Positions 34,062 through 42,448 of a DNA stretch of 64,000 nt are shown in pieces. A model generated the notes under the pieces. It did no database searches and was not told the DNA's origin. It worked only from the letters and a program-made list of their open reading frames with translations. The stretch covers positions 1 to 64,000 of the forward strand of contig NZ_VDGH01000015.1 in the NCBI RefSeq assembly GCF_006861795.1. The letters are read 5' to 3'. The position numbers were made by a program, and so were the translations under genes. The stretch comes from Psychrobacillus lasiicapitis. GTDB taxonomy: Bacteria > Bacillota > Bacilli > Bacillales_A > Planococcaceae. Each line of letters begins with the position of its first letter. Within the stretch, counting starts at the first letter, position 1.

Positions 34062-34669
34062 TCGCACTCCAAAACAAATGGAAAGAGTTAGCAGATATTA
34101 AAGACGAACTAGCGGCAAGAGACTGGTTCATGGGTACTAGCGGAAACTTAGCGATAAAAGTGAGCGATGATCCACTGCGCTTTTTAGTGACAGCTAGTGG
34201 GAAAGATAAAAAGAAGCGCACAATGGAAGACTTCTTGCTCGTAAATGCGAATGCAGATCCAGTTGAAGAAACCGATTTAAAGCCCTCTGCAGAAACTTTA
34301 CTGCATTGTGCTATATACAACAAAACCTCAGCTGGCTGTAGCCTTCATATTCATACAGTAGCAAATAATGTAATTTCGGAAATATACGGAAACGAGGGCA
34401 AAATAGATTTTCAAGGTCAGGAACTTATTAAAGCATTTGGTTTATGGGATGAGGATGCATTACTTTCTATTCCCATAATCACAAATCATGCGCATATTCC
34501 AAGTCTAGCGGAAGAATTTAGTTCCCATATCCATGCCGATAAAGGAGCCGTATTAATCCGAAACCATGGCATTACCGTTTGGGGTAAAGATGGTTTTGAA
34601 GCAAAGAAACTATTAGAAGCTTGTGAGTTTTTATTTCAGTACCAATTGGCATTACTTCAGATAAAGTGA
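34058..34669 (+). CDS. mtnB: Methylthioribulose-1-phosphate dehydratase
   Basis: A 203-residue class II aldolase-type Zn enzyme. GTSGNLAIK is the phosphate-binding loop and [11 protein letters not shown] gives the HxH metal ligands; a third His sits in [12 protein letters not shown]. It dehydrates methylthioribulose-1-P to the diketo phosphate used by MtnW. Its last codons (ATA AAG TGA) lie in a sequence word that starts the repeat also found after the permease gene at 25.7 kb. Confidence 0.93.
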   Translation: MIALQNKWKELADIKDELAARDWFMGTSGNLAIKVSDDPLRFLVTASGKDKKKRTMEDFLLVNANADPVEETDLKPSAETLLHCAIYNKTSAGCSLHIHTVANNVISEIYGNEGKIDFQGQELIKAFGLWDEDALLSIPIITNHAHIPSLAEEFSSHIHADKGAVLIRNHGITVWGKDGFEAKKLLEACEFLFQYQLALLQIK

Positions 34670-34846
34670 AACTTATTAAGGCCCACACGATATGGGTTAC
34701 GCAGGAACAACTCGATGTTGCTTACTTAGACTACGATTATTTCATAAGGCTTTTACGGGCAGTTTATCTCCCACTTATCTTTTCACATCTCTTAAAACTT
34801 GATGTGGGAATCTCACTGCCCGTTAATGCGGGATAAAAAAATTAAG
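34660..34846. repeat. Structured intergenic repeat between mtnB and mtnD, family B-like edge
   Basis: Begins with GATAAAGTGAAACTT, shared exactly with 25695-25709 (minus strand). Inside are CCCACACGATATGGG, AACAACTCGATGTTG, and an outer stem ACGGGCAGT (34755-34763) / ACTGCCCGT (34815-34823) enclosing TCCCAC/GTGGGA. The region is not an S-box and shows no convincing promoter for mtnD. It was probably inserted between two genes of one operon. Confidence 0.5.
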
Positions 34847-34860
34847 AGAGGAAGATTGAA

Positions 34861-35394
34861 ATGGCTATTATTAAAATTCAAGGAACAAACGAAACAATTG
34901 AAGCGCAAAACGAGGTTGCGGCATTTTTAGAAAGCCAAGAAGTTGTTTATGAACATTGGAATATTGAAAAGTTACCAGTGCATCTTCGTGAGAAATTTGA
35001 TCTTAGCGATGAGGAAAAAGAGGAAATTCTACAAGCGTTTCAAGCGGAAATTAATGACATTTCAGAACGTCGTGGCTACCAAGCATCCGATATCATTTCT
35101 TTATCAGATTCTAACCCTAATTTAGATGAGCTGTTGAAAAACTTCGAACGCAAACATATTCATACAGACGATGAAGTTCGTTATATTGTAAGTGGTCATG
35201 GAGTGTTTATCATCCAAGGGAAGGATGAGCGATTCTTTGAAGTTCATTTATCTCCAGGAGACCTAATATCTGTTCCTGAAAATATTACCCATTACTTTAC
35301 ACTTGCAGAAGACCGTAAAGTAGTCGCAGTTCGAATTTTCGTAACAACGGAAGGCTGGGTACCAGTTTACCAGGATGAAGTTGCACAAAACTAA
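34861..35394 (+). CDS. mtnD: Acireductone dioxygenase
   Basis: A 177-residue cupin. Metal ligands HIHTDDEVRYI (His, His, Glu) and ENITHYFTLA (His) are intact. With Fe(II) it makes 2-keto-4-methylthiobutyrate and formate; with Ni(II) the off-pathway product. Completes the dedicated salvage steps begun by MtnK. It lies 191 bases after mtnB, separated by a structured repeat, and AGAGAGGAAG precedes its ATG. A strong terminator follows. Confidence 0.94.
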   Translation: MAIIKIQGTNETIEAQNEVAAFLESQEVVYEHWNIEKLPVHLREKFDLSDEEKEEILQAFQAEINDISERRGYQASDIISLSDSNPNLDELLKNFERKHIHTDDEVRYIVSGHGVFIIQGKDERFFEVHLSPGDLISVPENITHYFTLAEDRKVVAVRIFVTTEGWVPVYQDEVAQN

Positions 35395-35400
35395 ATGAAA

Positions 35401-35447
35401 AAAACACCTAAATTGCCGTGGTAAAAAGCAATTTAGGTGTTTTTTTA
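35401..35447. terminator. Bidirectional terminator after mtnD
   Basis: AAAACACCTAAATTGC (35401-35416) and GCAATTTAGGTGTTTT (35428-35443), a perfect 16-bp stem with TTT after it and A-runs before it; serves mtnD and the convergent GMC gene. Confidence 0.92.
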
Positions 35448-35454
35448 TCAATTA

Positions 35455-37170
35455 TTAAACAAGTAATCCACCTTGTTTTAAGTATGTTTGAATACCTTCT
35501 GCAGCACGGTAAGATAGTGCACCAAGTGTACCAGTAGGATTGAAATTACTGTTATGTGGAAATGCGGATGCACCCACAACAAATACATTTTCAGCTTCCC
35601 ACATTTGTAGATAGGAGTTAACTGCAGACGTAGCTGGGTCTGCCCCCATAATAACACCGCCTGTGTTATGTGTGTTTGTATCTTTGTTCACGTTGAAAGG
35701 AGCTTGTTCAGAAACAGTATCAATAATATCTGCACCCATTTCTTCTGCGATTTTACTTGTAACACCAGCCATGTATTTTACTAATTCACGATCTTGATCT
35801 GTATAATCATATGTCATACGTAGTAAAGGCATTCCGTATGCGTCTTTAAACTCAGGATCTAAATCAAGATAGTTATTTTTATGCGGCATACTCGACCCTT
35901 GGGAAGCAATTTTCAAGAAGCTGTTTGCCCAACGAATAGATTCACTCTTAAACTCAGCACCCCAGCTAGGTGTTCCACTTGGCACCACATTGTTCGCAAT
36001 TGGGCGTGCACCGTATTGGAACATTCGAATACCAGAACCATGAATGAAATTAAGATCGGAATGGTCGAAGTTATCACCAGTGAACTCAGGAATTTCGATT
36101 CCAAGTGCACCAGCACCTGCGTATAGATTAAACTCTCTATCTTTAAAGAATGCAGTAGTGAAGCCTGAAGAAACCTGATAAGCATAGTTTTTCCCGATTG
36201 TACCTTTACCTGTTTCCGGGTTATAAGGCGTTCCTATACCAGAGTTTAGTAAAAGACGTGCATTATTAAATACGTAACTAGCAACAACCACAACATCTGC
36301 TGGTTGTTCAAATTCTTCTCCAGTTATAGTATTTACATATATTACTCCAGTTGCTCTATTACCATCCTTTGTAAGACGCAATACGTTGGAATGTGTACGT
36401 GTTTCTAGTTTCCCAGTTTCTTTTGCAACAGGAATAACGGTTACAACTGGATCTGCTTTCGCACCATACTCACAACCAAAGTTCTCACAGTATGCACAAT
36501 ATTGACATGCAGCACGTGAAATTCCATCCGGATTCGTATAAGCTTCCGAAAGGTTTGCAGATGGAACCATATATGGTTTGTATCCTAGACTTGTCGTAGC
36601 TTTTTCAAACACTTCTAATACAGGTGTTTTTAACATCGGACCTGTTGGATATGGATTAGCTCGTTTTCCATAAAGTTCAACGGTTTCACCAGAAATACCA
36701 GCCATTTTTTCAAATGTATCATAATACGGTTCCATTTCATCATATGTAATACCCCAGTCTTGAATTGTATATTCGGGAGCAATTTTATTTGGACCATATT
36801 TTTGTTCTGTAAGTGTTTTAATCTCGAAATCATACGGTAAAAAACGGTACGTTTGACCATTCCAGTGACTTCCCGCACCGCCCAATCCATCTCCAACTAT
36901 GAATGTTCCGTAGTTTCGCATAGGTAGTGCACGCATATTCAATGTATTACGATGTGTAATTGTTTCTTTCGATAAATCTTGCATTAACTCCGTGCGATGT
37001 TGGAAACGCAGCTCATCGTGACCCATTAAGTAGTCTTCTGTTTTACGTTCTTTCCCACGTTCAATCCCAACAACTGGAATTCCAGCTTTCGTTAATTCAG
37101 CTGAGATGATTCCGCCAGCCCAGCCCATTCCTACAACCACAACAGGTACTTTAGGTAATTTTGTAGCCAT
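35455..37170 (-). CDS. GMC oxidoreductase, gluconate/sorbitol dehydrogenase large-subunit type
   Basis: A 571-residue FAD-dependent GMC enzyme. FAD motif VVGMGWAGG (12-20), second FAD region GDGLGGAGSHWNGQ (93-106) and the C-terminal active-site region NTHNTGG ... NSNFNPTGTLGALSYRAAEGI are visible. Cysteines C222, C225, C228 and C233 (CxxCxxCxxxxC) may hold an Fe-S cluster as in FAD glucose/sorbitol dehydrogenases. It has no signal peptide; it probably rides out with the Tat-exported partner encoded upstream. Substrate could be gluconate, another polyol or a sugar acid. Two-gene operon, 21-base gap. Confidence 0.85.
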   Translation of the reverse strand: MATKLPKVPVVVVGMGWAGGIISAELTKAGIPVVGIERGKERKTEDYLMGHDELRFQHRTELMQDLSKETITHRNTLNMRALPMRNYGTFIVGDGLGGAGSHWNGQTYRFLPYDFEIKTLTEQKYGPNKIAPEYTIQDWGITYDEMEPYYDTFEKMAGISGETVELYGKRANPYPTGPMLKTPVLEVFEKATTSLGYKPYMVPSANLSEAYTNPDGISRAACQYCAYCENFGCEYGAKADPVVTVIPVAKETGKLETRTHSNVLRLTKDGNRATGVIYVNTITGEEFEQPADVVVVASYVFNNARLLLNSGIGTPYNPETGKGTIGKNYAYQVSSGFTTAFFKDREFNLYAGAGALGIEIPEFTGDNFDHSDLNFIHGSGIRMFQYGARPIANNVVPSGTPSWGAEFKSESIRWANSFLKIASQGSSMPHKNNYLDLDPEFKDAYGMPLLRMTYDYTDQDRELVKYMAGVTSKIAEEMGADIIDTVSEQAPFNVNKDTNTHNTGGVIMGADPATSAVNSYLQMWEAENVFVVGASAFPHNSNFNPTGTLGALSYRAAEGIQTYLKQGGLLV

Positions 37171-37191
37171 TCTATTTCATCCTTTCCTCTA

Positions 37192-37959
37192 TTAATGTCC
37201 CATGTGGCTGTTTAAGCCTTGTGGATCAAGTTTGACAAATGTTTCACTTTGAATTTCTTTAACGTAGCTCATACGAGATCCCGGATATTTACGCATTGCC
37301 CAGCCTTGCATATCTTTGTTTCCACCGTATAACGGGTCTGCATAAACACCTTCAATTGTAAGCTTACGAAGTAGATTAAAGAATTCCGATGAGCTAGTGC
37401 CAGCGAATTGTGCTTTACCTTCACTAAACGCTGCTAGTGCTGTGTCTTGATCAGCTGCTTCTAATTCGACAAAATTTGCTTCAAAGTTTTGTTTACTATA
37501 GTTATTTAATTCCTTTAAGCCTAATAGGAATAAATCTTTATTGAGGATCTTTGTTTGTGCACCTTGTGTTGGTTCTGGTGCGTAAAAATTCCCTAATCGA
37601 TAGTCTTTTGAATTTAAACCATATTGCCCAGCAAGTTGATGGTCAATATAAATTGCAGCATTCAAGTCTTTTGCTCCTGGTCCGTTATCATCTGCCGGAT
37701 AAATGCGTTCTACTGCTGTTTGAGTCATTCTATACTCGTCAGGTGTAAAGAACATTAATGCAACATTTGGGTTTGCAGCAGCACCTGTTTCAGTATGTGC
37801 AGGTGCTTCGGGTGTTGCTGTTTTATCTTTGTTTACTAAAAGACTTCCAAGCGCACCACCTAATACAACCCCACCAACTGTTAATCCTGAATTTTTAATA
37901 AAAGTACGTCTTGAAGAACGTTTATCTAAAATAGGACTGTTTTTTTCCTTTTCTGACAT
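37192..37959 (-). CDS. Gluconate 2-dehydrogenase subunit 3-like, Tat-exported
   Basis: A 255-residue small subunit with a twin-arginine signal: SRRTFIKN (R17-R18) followed by a glycine-rich hydrophobic core (GLTVGGVVLGGALGSLLV). The mature part resembles gluconate 2-dehydrogenase subunit 3, which forms a complex with the GMC catalytic subunit. The chain likely carries the flavoprotein through TatC/TatA, which are encoded divergently next door. GGAGG precedes ATG. No cytochrome c subunit gene is present here. Confidence 0.87.
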   Translation of the reverse strand: MSEKEKNSPILDKRSSRRTFIKNSGLTVGGVVLGGALGSLLVNKDKTATPEAPAHTETGAAANPNVALMFFTPDEYRMTQTAVERIYPADDNGPGAKDLNAAIYIDHQLAGQYGLNSKDYRLGNFYAPEPTQGAQTKILNKDLFLLGLKELNNYSKQNFEANFVELEAADQDTALAAFSEGKAQFAGTSSSEFFNLLRKLTIEGVYADPLYGGNKDMQGWAMRKYPGSRMSYVKEIQSETFVKLDPQGLNSHMGH

Positions 37960-38031
37960 AATAATTCCTCCATTTATTTTTATTATTTCGAAGTTATTTG
38001 TTTATTTCATTCAAAAATGCATATAAATATT

Positions 38032-38289
38032 TTAATGTAGAAAGACTGGCCAGTTATAAATGATAGAAAACACAACTGTAAATACTAGTAATGAACCGAT
38101 AAAAAGTGAAACCTTTTTTTCCGTCCAACAATAAACAATTATAGCTAATCCTATCCCTGACCCAAGTAAAGCAAACCATGGAAATTCACTATTGTTAAAG
38201 TGAAGAAACAACGCAAAATCGGCAACAAGGAAAAGGGCAAATAATACTTGATTTAACATTTTCAATTCTTCGACATTATATTGATTCAC
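38032..38289 (-). CDS. Small integral membrane protein (85 aa)
   Basis: GTG start at 38289 with GAGGGAA 7 bases upstream. Three hydrophobic segments (about 10-30, 37-53, 60-80) make a small polytopic membrane protein of unknown family. It lies upstream of the Tat-exported dehydrogenase pair on the same strand (72-base gap) and opposite tatC, so a role in that complex, such as membrane anchoring, is possible but speculative. Confidence 0.7.
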   Translation of the reverse strand: MNQYNVEELKMLNQVLFALFLVADFALFLHFNNSEFPWFALLGSGIGLAIIVYCWTEKKVSLFIGSLLVFTVVFSIIYNWPVFLH

Positions 38290-38404
38290 TTTGATTCCCT
38301 CTCTTCTTTATCTAGTTAAATAAAAGTTCGATTTTTTTATTGAATTGTAAATTTTAGATGAAAAACAACGTGGACAATTATACTATATCGCTACAATAAT
38401 TGTA

Positions 38405-38425
38405 TACATTTTAACTTAAAATGTA
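38405..38425. promoter_or_regulatory. Inverted repeat in the tatC / dehydrogenase divergent region
   Basis: TACATTTTAA-C-TTAAAATGTA, a perfect 10-bp repeat in the 335-base divergent gap. A second, weaker pair AAAGTGA/TCACTTT lies near 38524-38547. Either could coordinate tatC-tatA with the dehydrogenase operon; no known regulator matches. Confidence 0.4.
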
Positions 38426-38624
38426 CAATATATATAATGTTCATTTAATTCGATTGATTCTTTTAGATAAACAAGGAGTACTTTTATTTACAAATCCATT
38501 GGAAAGAGTATAATGTGAAGATAAAGTGAGTCTATATTATTCACTTTAGGATCTATTTCTGAATAAATATCATAAAACATAAGCAAACTTCACTTTGTTT
38601 GAGAAGATGGGGTGGTAAAACCAA

Positions 38625-39380
38625 ATGACTCATGAACCAGAATTGACACTTGTCGAACATTTAACTGAATTACGCAAAAGGCTTATCATTGTAGCGGCAA
38701 CATTTATCCTTTCACTTGCACTAGGGTTTTGGCTTGCACCAAAGACATTAACTTTTATAAAACAACAACCGACAGCTGCCCATGTTGAATGGAACGTGTT
38801 TGGTTATACTGATGGCCTTATGATCTATGTTAAATGTGCTCTTATTTTAGCTATATTAATTACTTTACCAATTGCCATGTATCAAATCTGGTTATTCGTA
38901 AAGCCAGGTCTATTAGAAAAAGAAGCAAAAGGAACAATTTACTTTATACCTGTCTCCTTCTTTTTGTTTTTAGCAGGAATTAGTTTTAGTTATTTTATAC
39001 TTTTCCCGCTTATGTTGAACTTTATGTCGAATATTAACGATTCAATCGGTGCATTAGAAACGTATGGAATGCAGCAATATTTCACATTCATGTTTAACTT
39101 AATCATTCCAGTGGGTATTGTATTTGAATTACCAGTCATTATTTTGTTTCTAACTAAACTAGGAATCATAACTCCCGATCGTTTAAGAAAGATGAGAAAG
39201 GTTTCTTACTTTATACTAGTAGTGGTTGGAGTTTCTATCACACCTCCAGACTTTATCTCTGATTTTATCATCGTTGTTCCATTACTATTGCTATTTGAAA
39301 TAAGTATTCTCGTTTCAAGCTGGTCTTATAAAAAACAACTTGCAAAACAAGCCCTTGAGGAAGAAAGCTTAGAGAACTAA
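38625..39380 (+). CDS. tatC: Sec-independent (Tat) translocase subunit TatC
   Basis: A 251-residue protein with six membrane helices. The N-terminal LVEHLTELRKRLI and the loop FVKPGLLEKEAKG are the conserved TatC signatures that bind twin-arginine signals. It is followed by tatA (26 bases) and lies opposite a Tat-dependent dehydrogenase, suggesting a dedicated pair as with B. subtilis tatAd-tatCd and phoD. A GATGGGGTGG ribosome site precedes ATG. Confidence 0.95.
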   Translation: MTHEPELTLVEHLTELRKRLIIVAATFILSLALGFWLAPKTLTFIKQQPTAAHVEWNVFGYTDGLMIYVKCALILAILITLPIAMYQIWLFVKPGLLEKEAKGTIYFIPVSFFLFLAGISFSYFILFPLMLNFMSNINDSIGALETYGMQQYFTFMFNLIIPVGIVFELPVIILFLTKLGIITPDRLRKMRKVSYFILVVVGVSITPPDFISDFIIVVPLLLLFEISILVSSWSYKKQLAKQALEEESLEN

Positions 39381-39406
39381 TCTAATATTACGAGGAGGAA
39401 CATCCC

Positions 39407-39610
39407 ATGCCAAACATCGGTGTACCAGGATTAATCGTCATTTTAATCATTGCTTTAATCGTTTTCGGACCTTCGAAATTACCTCAATTAGGTAGAGCAG
39501 TTGGACAAACTTTAAAAGAATTTAAAAATTCTACGAAAGATATCGTGGATGATGTAACAGAAGAATTTAAACTAGATGACAAAGAAGTAGACCTTAAAAA
39601 GAAAAACTAA
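39407..39610 (+). CDS. tatA: Sec-independent (Tat) translocase subunit TatA
   Basis: A 67-residue TatA: short N-terminus, one helix (about 6-20), then the conserved [21 protein letters not shown] hinge and amphipathic helix, and a charged tail. Forms the protein-conducting oligomer with TatC. GAGGAGG precedes ATG. Ends with a strong terminator. Confidence 0.95.
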   Translation: MPNIGVPGLIVILIIALIVFGPSKLPQLGRAVGQTLKEFKNSTKDIVDDVTEEFKLDDKEVDLKKKN

Positions 39611-39615
39611 TATGT

Positions 39616-39652
39616 AAAGCCAGCTATCCTCTTGAATAGCTGGCTTTTACAT
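39616..39652. terminator. Bidirectional terminator after tatA
   Basis: AAAGCCAGCTAT (39616-39627) and ATAGCTGGCTTT (39636-39647), extended by TGT/ACA outside; lies between convergent tatA and traB-type genes. Confidence 0.85.
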
Positions 39653-39656
39653 TTTT

Positions 39657-40823
39657 TTATAAATTATTAAAGAATACTCGAATTACATCTGCGCCGCCTA
39701 TAAAAGTTCCGATAGAACCGACAAGATTTGTTAAAACAACGACCAATAAAATTCGAGTCACTTTGTTCCGCCAAAAACCTTTAATCGTAAAAACATCTTC
39801 CGATAGTGTCTCAAAGTCGCCGACATTCGGACGACGGAAATATGCTTGAACAATGCCCGAAACCCAGCCAGATGCTATTAAAGGATGTAACGTTGTGATG
39901 GGAGCTACAATGAAAGCTGATAAGATTGCGAGCGGATGCCCGAGTGCAACCGCAGCTCCAATAGCAGCAAAACTTCCCGTCCACAGAACCCAGCTTAACG
40001 CTTGATCAAAGCCAGCAGTTGGATTTGCTATAAAAGTATATACAACTAATGCAACGAGCAGAGCTGGTATTGCCCACCCTAAAATCTTCGGAACAATTGA
40101 CTTTGGAGGGATTTCTGTAAGTACATTTAAATCATGCTCCTTGTGAATCTCTTTCGTAATACCAGGTACATGCGCAGCACCTAAAATAGCTACTACCTTC
40201 TTACCTGGTGCATCTTTAATTTTTTGTGCAAGATATTGATCTCTTTCATCGATCAATGGAGTTTTTAGCTTGGGAAAAGACTCGGTGAATTCAGCAAGCA
40301 CTGCATTTAGTGTGTCTTGCGTTTTCATCTTTTCTAATTCTTCCTCTGAAATAGTTTCCTTACTAAAAATACTAAAGATTACTCCGTTAAGCAGTTTTGC
40401 TTTTCCCATAAACCCGAGATTATGCCAAATACGAGAAAAGGTAATTTGAATATTTCGGTCTGCAAGCACTAGCTCTGCTCCGTTTTCTTTCGCTGATTCA
40501 ATCCCTTGAATCATTTCCTGTCCAGGTTTTATCTCAAATTGCTTAGCTAAACGGTTTTGGAAAGAAGATATTGCTAAATTCATCAAAAGCAATGTAGCTT
40601 TCTTTTCTTTGATTACTTTAAAAATATCTGTATCTTTCCATTTGCTTCCTTCCATCACGGATTGATATCGCTGTTCGTCTAACTCTATACATACAGAATC
40701 TGGTTTTTCTGCCTCAATTACTTCTTTTACTTGTTCTGCACTTTGTCTTGATACGTGCGCGGTTCCGATTAATATTAATTCTTTCCCATCTAAATTTATA
40801 CGAGTAATATTCTCTTCTCTCAC
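39657..40823 (-). CDS. TraB/PrgY-family membrane protein
   Basis: A 388-residue TraB-domain protein. Two GxxH motifs, IGTAHVSRQS (about 16-25) and LGAAHVPGI (about 217-225), belong to the Tiki/TraB fold with a putative metallopeptidase-like site. ELDEQRYQ follows the first. Four to five C-terminal membrane helices occupy about 245-388. Enterococcal TraB/PrgY reduces pheromone activity; here the role is unknown. The GTG start follows GAAGGAAG. Confidence 0.85.
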   Translation of the reverse strand: MREENITRINLDGKELILIGTAHVSRQSAEQVKEVIEAEKPDSVCIELDEQRYQSVMEGSKWKDTDIFKVIKEKKATLLLMNLAISSFQNRLAKQFEIKPGQEMIQGIESAKENGAELVLADRNIQITFSRIWHNLGFMGKAKLLNGVIFSIFSKETISEEELEKMKTQDTLNAVLAEFTESFPKLKTPLIDERDQYLAQKIKDAPGKKVVAILGAAHVPGITKEIHKEHDLNVLTEIPPKSIVPKILGWAIPALLVALVVYTFIANPTAGFDQALSWVLWTGSFAAIGAAVALGHPLAILSAFIVAPITTLHPLIASGWVSGIVQAYFRRPNVGDFETLSEDVFTIKGFWRNKVTRILLVVVLTNLVGSIGTFIGGADVIRVFFNNL

Positions 40824-41025
40824 AAGTTTCTTCCTTCGTTGAGCATATTTCTTTTGTACAAATGCATCACAAAAGACTGTCTATTATTAATAATGAAGTA
40901 GATTAGGGGAAATTTCAATTATGTTTTATTAATTTGCATAAGAAAATGAAGGTATTTCTATAGTTGTATATTGTGGTACTTCATCGTATAGGGAAACTGC
41001 GACGTAAAGAGATACGGCAAAGGCA

Positions 41026-41151
41026 ATTGATTGAAGCGCAAGGCGGATGCTTACCGCGGGGCGGGCGGTGAGCCTCCTCGTCGCATGCTCCTGCGGGGTC
41101 TCACCTGTCCCGCTGTTCCCGCAGGTGTCGCCGCCTTGCGCTTCAATCAAT
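41026..41151 (-). repeat. Family A repeat copy 2 bounded by perfect 21-bp inverted ends (MITE-like)
   Basis: The ends at 41026-41046 and 41131-41151 are exact reverse complements over 21 bases (core TTGAAGCGCAAGGCGG). The 84-base interior is the family A core in reverse orientation (GAGCCTCCTCGTCGCATGC, CTGCGGGGTCTCACCTGTCC). No coding frame. It sits in an 870-base gap between leftward operons. Confidence 0.8.
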
Positions 41152-41312
41152 AGAACTGGCTGACTATTTAGTAGCTAATCAAAATAAAATTCTACGATTC
41201 TACAATTATTAACTTGTGTATATCCCCAAAAATAGTTATTAGCGGCCGATTAAGAGCAACTAAAAGTATCAAAAAACAAGAAATCCTCAAAGAAAAGGAC
41301 ATACTTGGTTTG

Positions 41313-41368
41313 AGATGCTGATTACTAATACTACATTTTATTTGATGAAGTATTAATAATCAGCATCT
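41313..41368. repeat. Long imperfect hairpin between two family A copies
   Basis: AGATGCTGATTA (41313-41324) pairs with TAATCAGCATCT (41357-41368), and the stem continues imperfectly with CTAATAC/GTATTAA. No U-tract follows. Function unknown. Confidence 0.4.
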
Positions 41369-41441
41369 ATATGGGTGTTTGGTTTCACTCAACTATTGAT
41401 TGAATTTGGAACGGTGACAATGATTAGTTAGCGAATCTTGT

Positions 41442-41566
41442 GGATTGTAGCGAAAGGGCGGCGACTCCAACGGGACCAGCGTTAGTCGAAGACCCTGGAC
41501 TGAGCGAAGTGAAGGAAGCGGCTGAGGCAACGCCCGTGGAAAGCGTCCGCCCTGTAGCGGAAATCC
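41442..41566 (+). repeat. Family A2 repeat, long form (copy 3)
   Basis: A 125-base GC-rich element with ends GGATTGTAGCG and AGCGGAAATCC that are partly inverted copies (14 of 20 match). A 65-base form of the same element occurs at 53361-53425 in the other orientation. The two differ by a 60-base segment that is flanked here by direct CAACG repeats (41468-41472, 41528-41532). Confidence 0.78.
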
Positions 41567-41655
41567 AGTGGACACTAATCAACTCGCTACCCTCGCTGTT
41601 TCCCTATAATGCTTACCTCCTAGTAATTCAATGTTTTGCTTCATAAAACAACAAA

Positions 41656-41691
41656 GGACATCCATTCACGCTTCAACGTAAATGGATGTCC
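41656..41691 (-). terminator. Terminator-like hairpin after the lysine ABC operon
   Basis: GGACATCCATT (41656-41666) pairs with AATGGATGTCC (41681-41691) over 11 bp with a 14-nt loop. On the minus strand TTTGTTGTTTTA follows. Confidence 0.75.
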
Positions 41692-41695
41692 GATA

Positions 41696-42430
41696 TTATT
41701 TTAATGTACGTTTTAAAAACTCTCTCGTACGTTCTTGAATTGGATTATTGAAAATTTGCTCTGGGCTACCTTCTTCTGCAATAACCCCTTTATCCATAAA
41801 TACTACACGGTCTGAAACTTCTTTTGCAAATTCCATTTCATGCGTCACGATTAACATGGTAAGACCTGATTCGGCAAGCTCCTTCATGACTTTCAGTACT
41901 TCCCCTACCATTTCAGGATCAAGAGCCGATGTTGGTTCATCAAATAACATCACATCTGGTTCCATCGAAAGTGCGCGAGCGATTGCCACGCGTTGCTTTT
42001 GTCCACCAGATAATTGTTTTGCATTTGCGTTCACATATTGATCCATCCCAACGACTTTTAAATACTTCATCGCTATTTTTTCTGCTTCTTCTTTAGAACG
42101 TTTTAACACTTTTATTTGTCCAACTACACAGTTGCTCAACACATTATGATTATTAAATAAGTTAAACTGTTGGAAAACCATTCCTAACTTTGTACGGTAA
42201 GCGTGGATATCGTGTTTATCATCTAAAATATTTTCACCGTTATAGATAATTTGACCACCGCTCGGTTTTTCTAAAAGATTAATACAACGAAGAAGCGTGG
42301 ATTTACCAGATCCAGAAGAACCGATTATACTGACCACTTCCCCTTTTTTAACAGAGAAATCAATGTCTTTCAGTACTTCACGTGCTCCAAAGGATTTGCT
42401 TAAATGTTGTATATCAATTACTTTATCCAT
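41696..42430 (-). CDS. Polar amino acid ABC ATPase (probable lysine uptake)
   Basis: A 244-residue GlnQ/HisP-type ATPase: Walker [11 protein letters not shown]-loop [10 protein letters not shown], signature LSGGQKQR, Walker [16 protein letters not shown]-loop THEMEFAKE. Energises the importer made by the two upstream genes. The operon leader has a lysine riboswitch, pointing to lysine as substrate. Confidence 0.92.
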   Translation of the reverse strand: MDKVIDIQHLSKSFGAREVLKDIDFSVKKGEVVSIIGSSGSGKSTLLRCINLLEKPSGGQIIYNGENILDDKHDIHAYRTKLGMVFQQFNLFNNHNVLSNCVVGQIKVLKRSKEEAEKIAMKYLKVVGMDQYVNANAKQLSGGQKQRVAIARALSMEPDVMLFDEPTSALDPEMVGEVLKVMKELAESGLTMLIVTHEMEFAKEVSDRVVFMDKGVIAEEGSPEQIFNNPIQERTREFLKRTLK

Positions 42431-42448
42431 TGTTGCTCCTCCTCCGCC

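Noticed and set aside
34670-34860. T-box or third S-box before mtnD
   Set aside because: No GGTGG T-box motif, no GATGAAACCCGGC-like S-box core, no terminator; the structure is a nested repeat instead.
35455-37170. Choline dehydrogenase (betA) for the GMC gene
   Set aside because: Paired small subunit of gluconate dehydrogenase type and the cysteine cluster point to the gluconate/sorbitol group instead.
40929-41150. Open frames inside GC-rich repeats (also 41393-41575 and 53309-53494)
   Set aside because: Open reading is a by-product of GC-rich repeat sequence, and the frames differ between copies.
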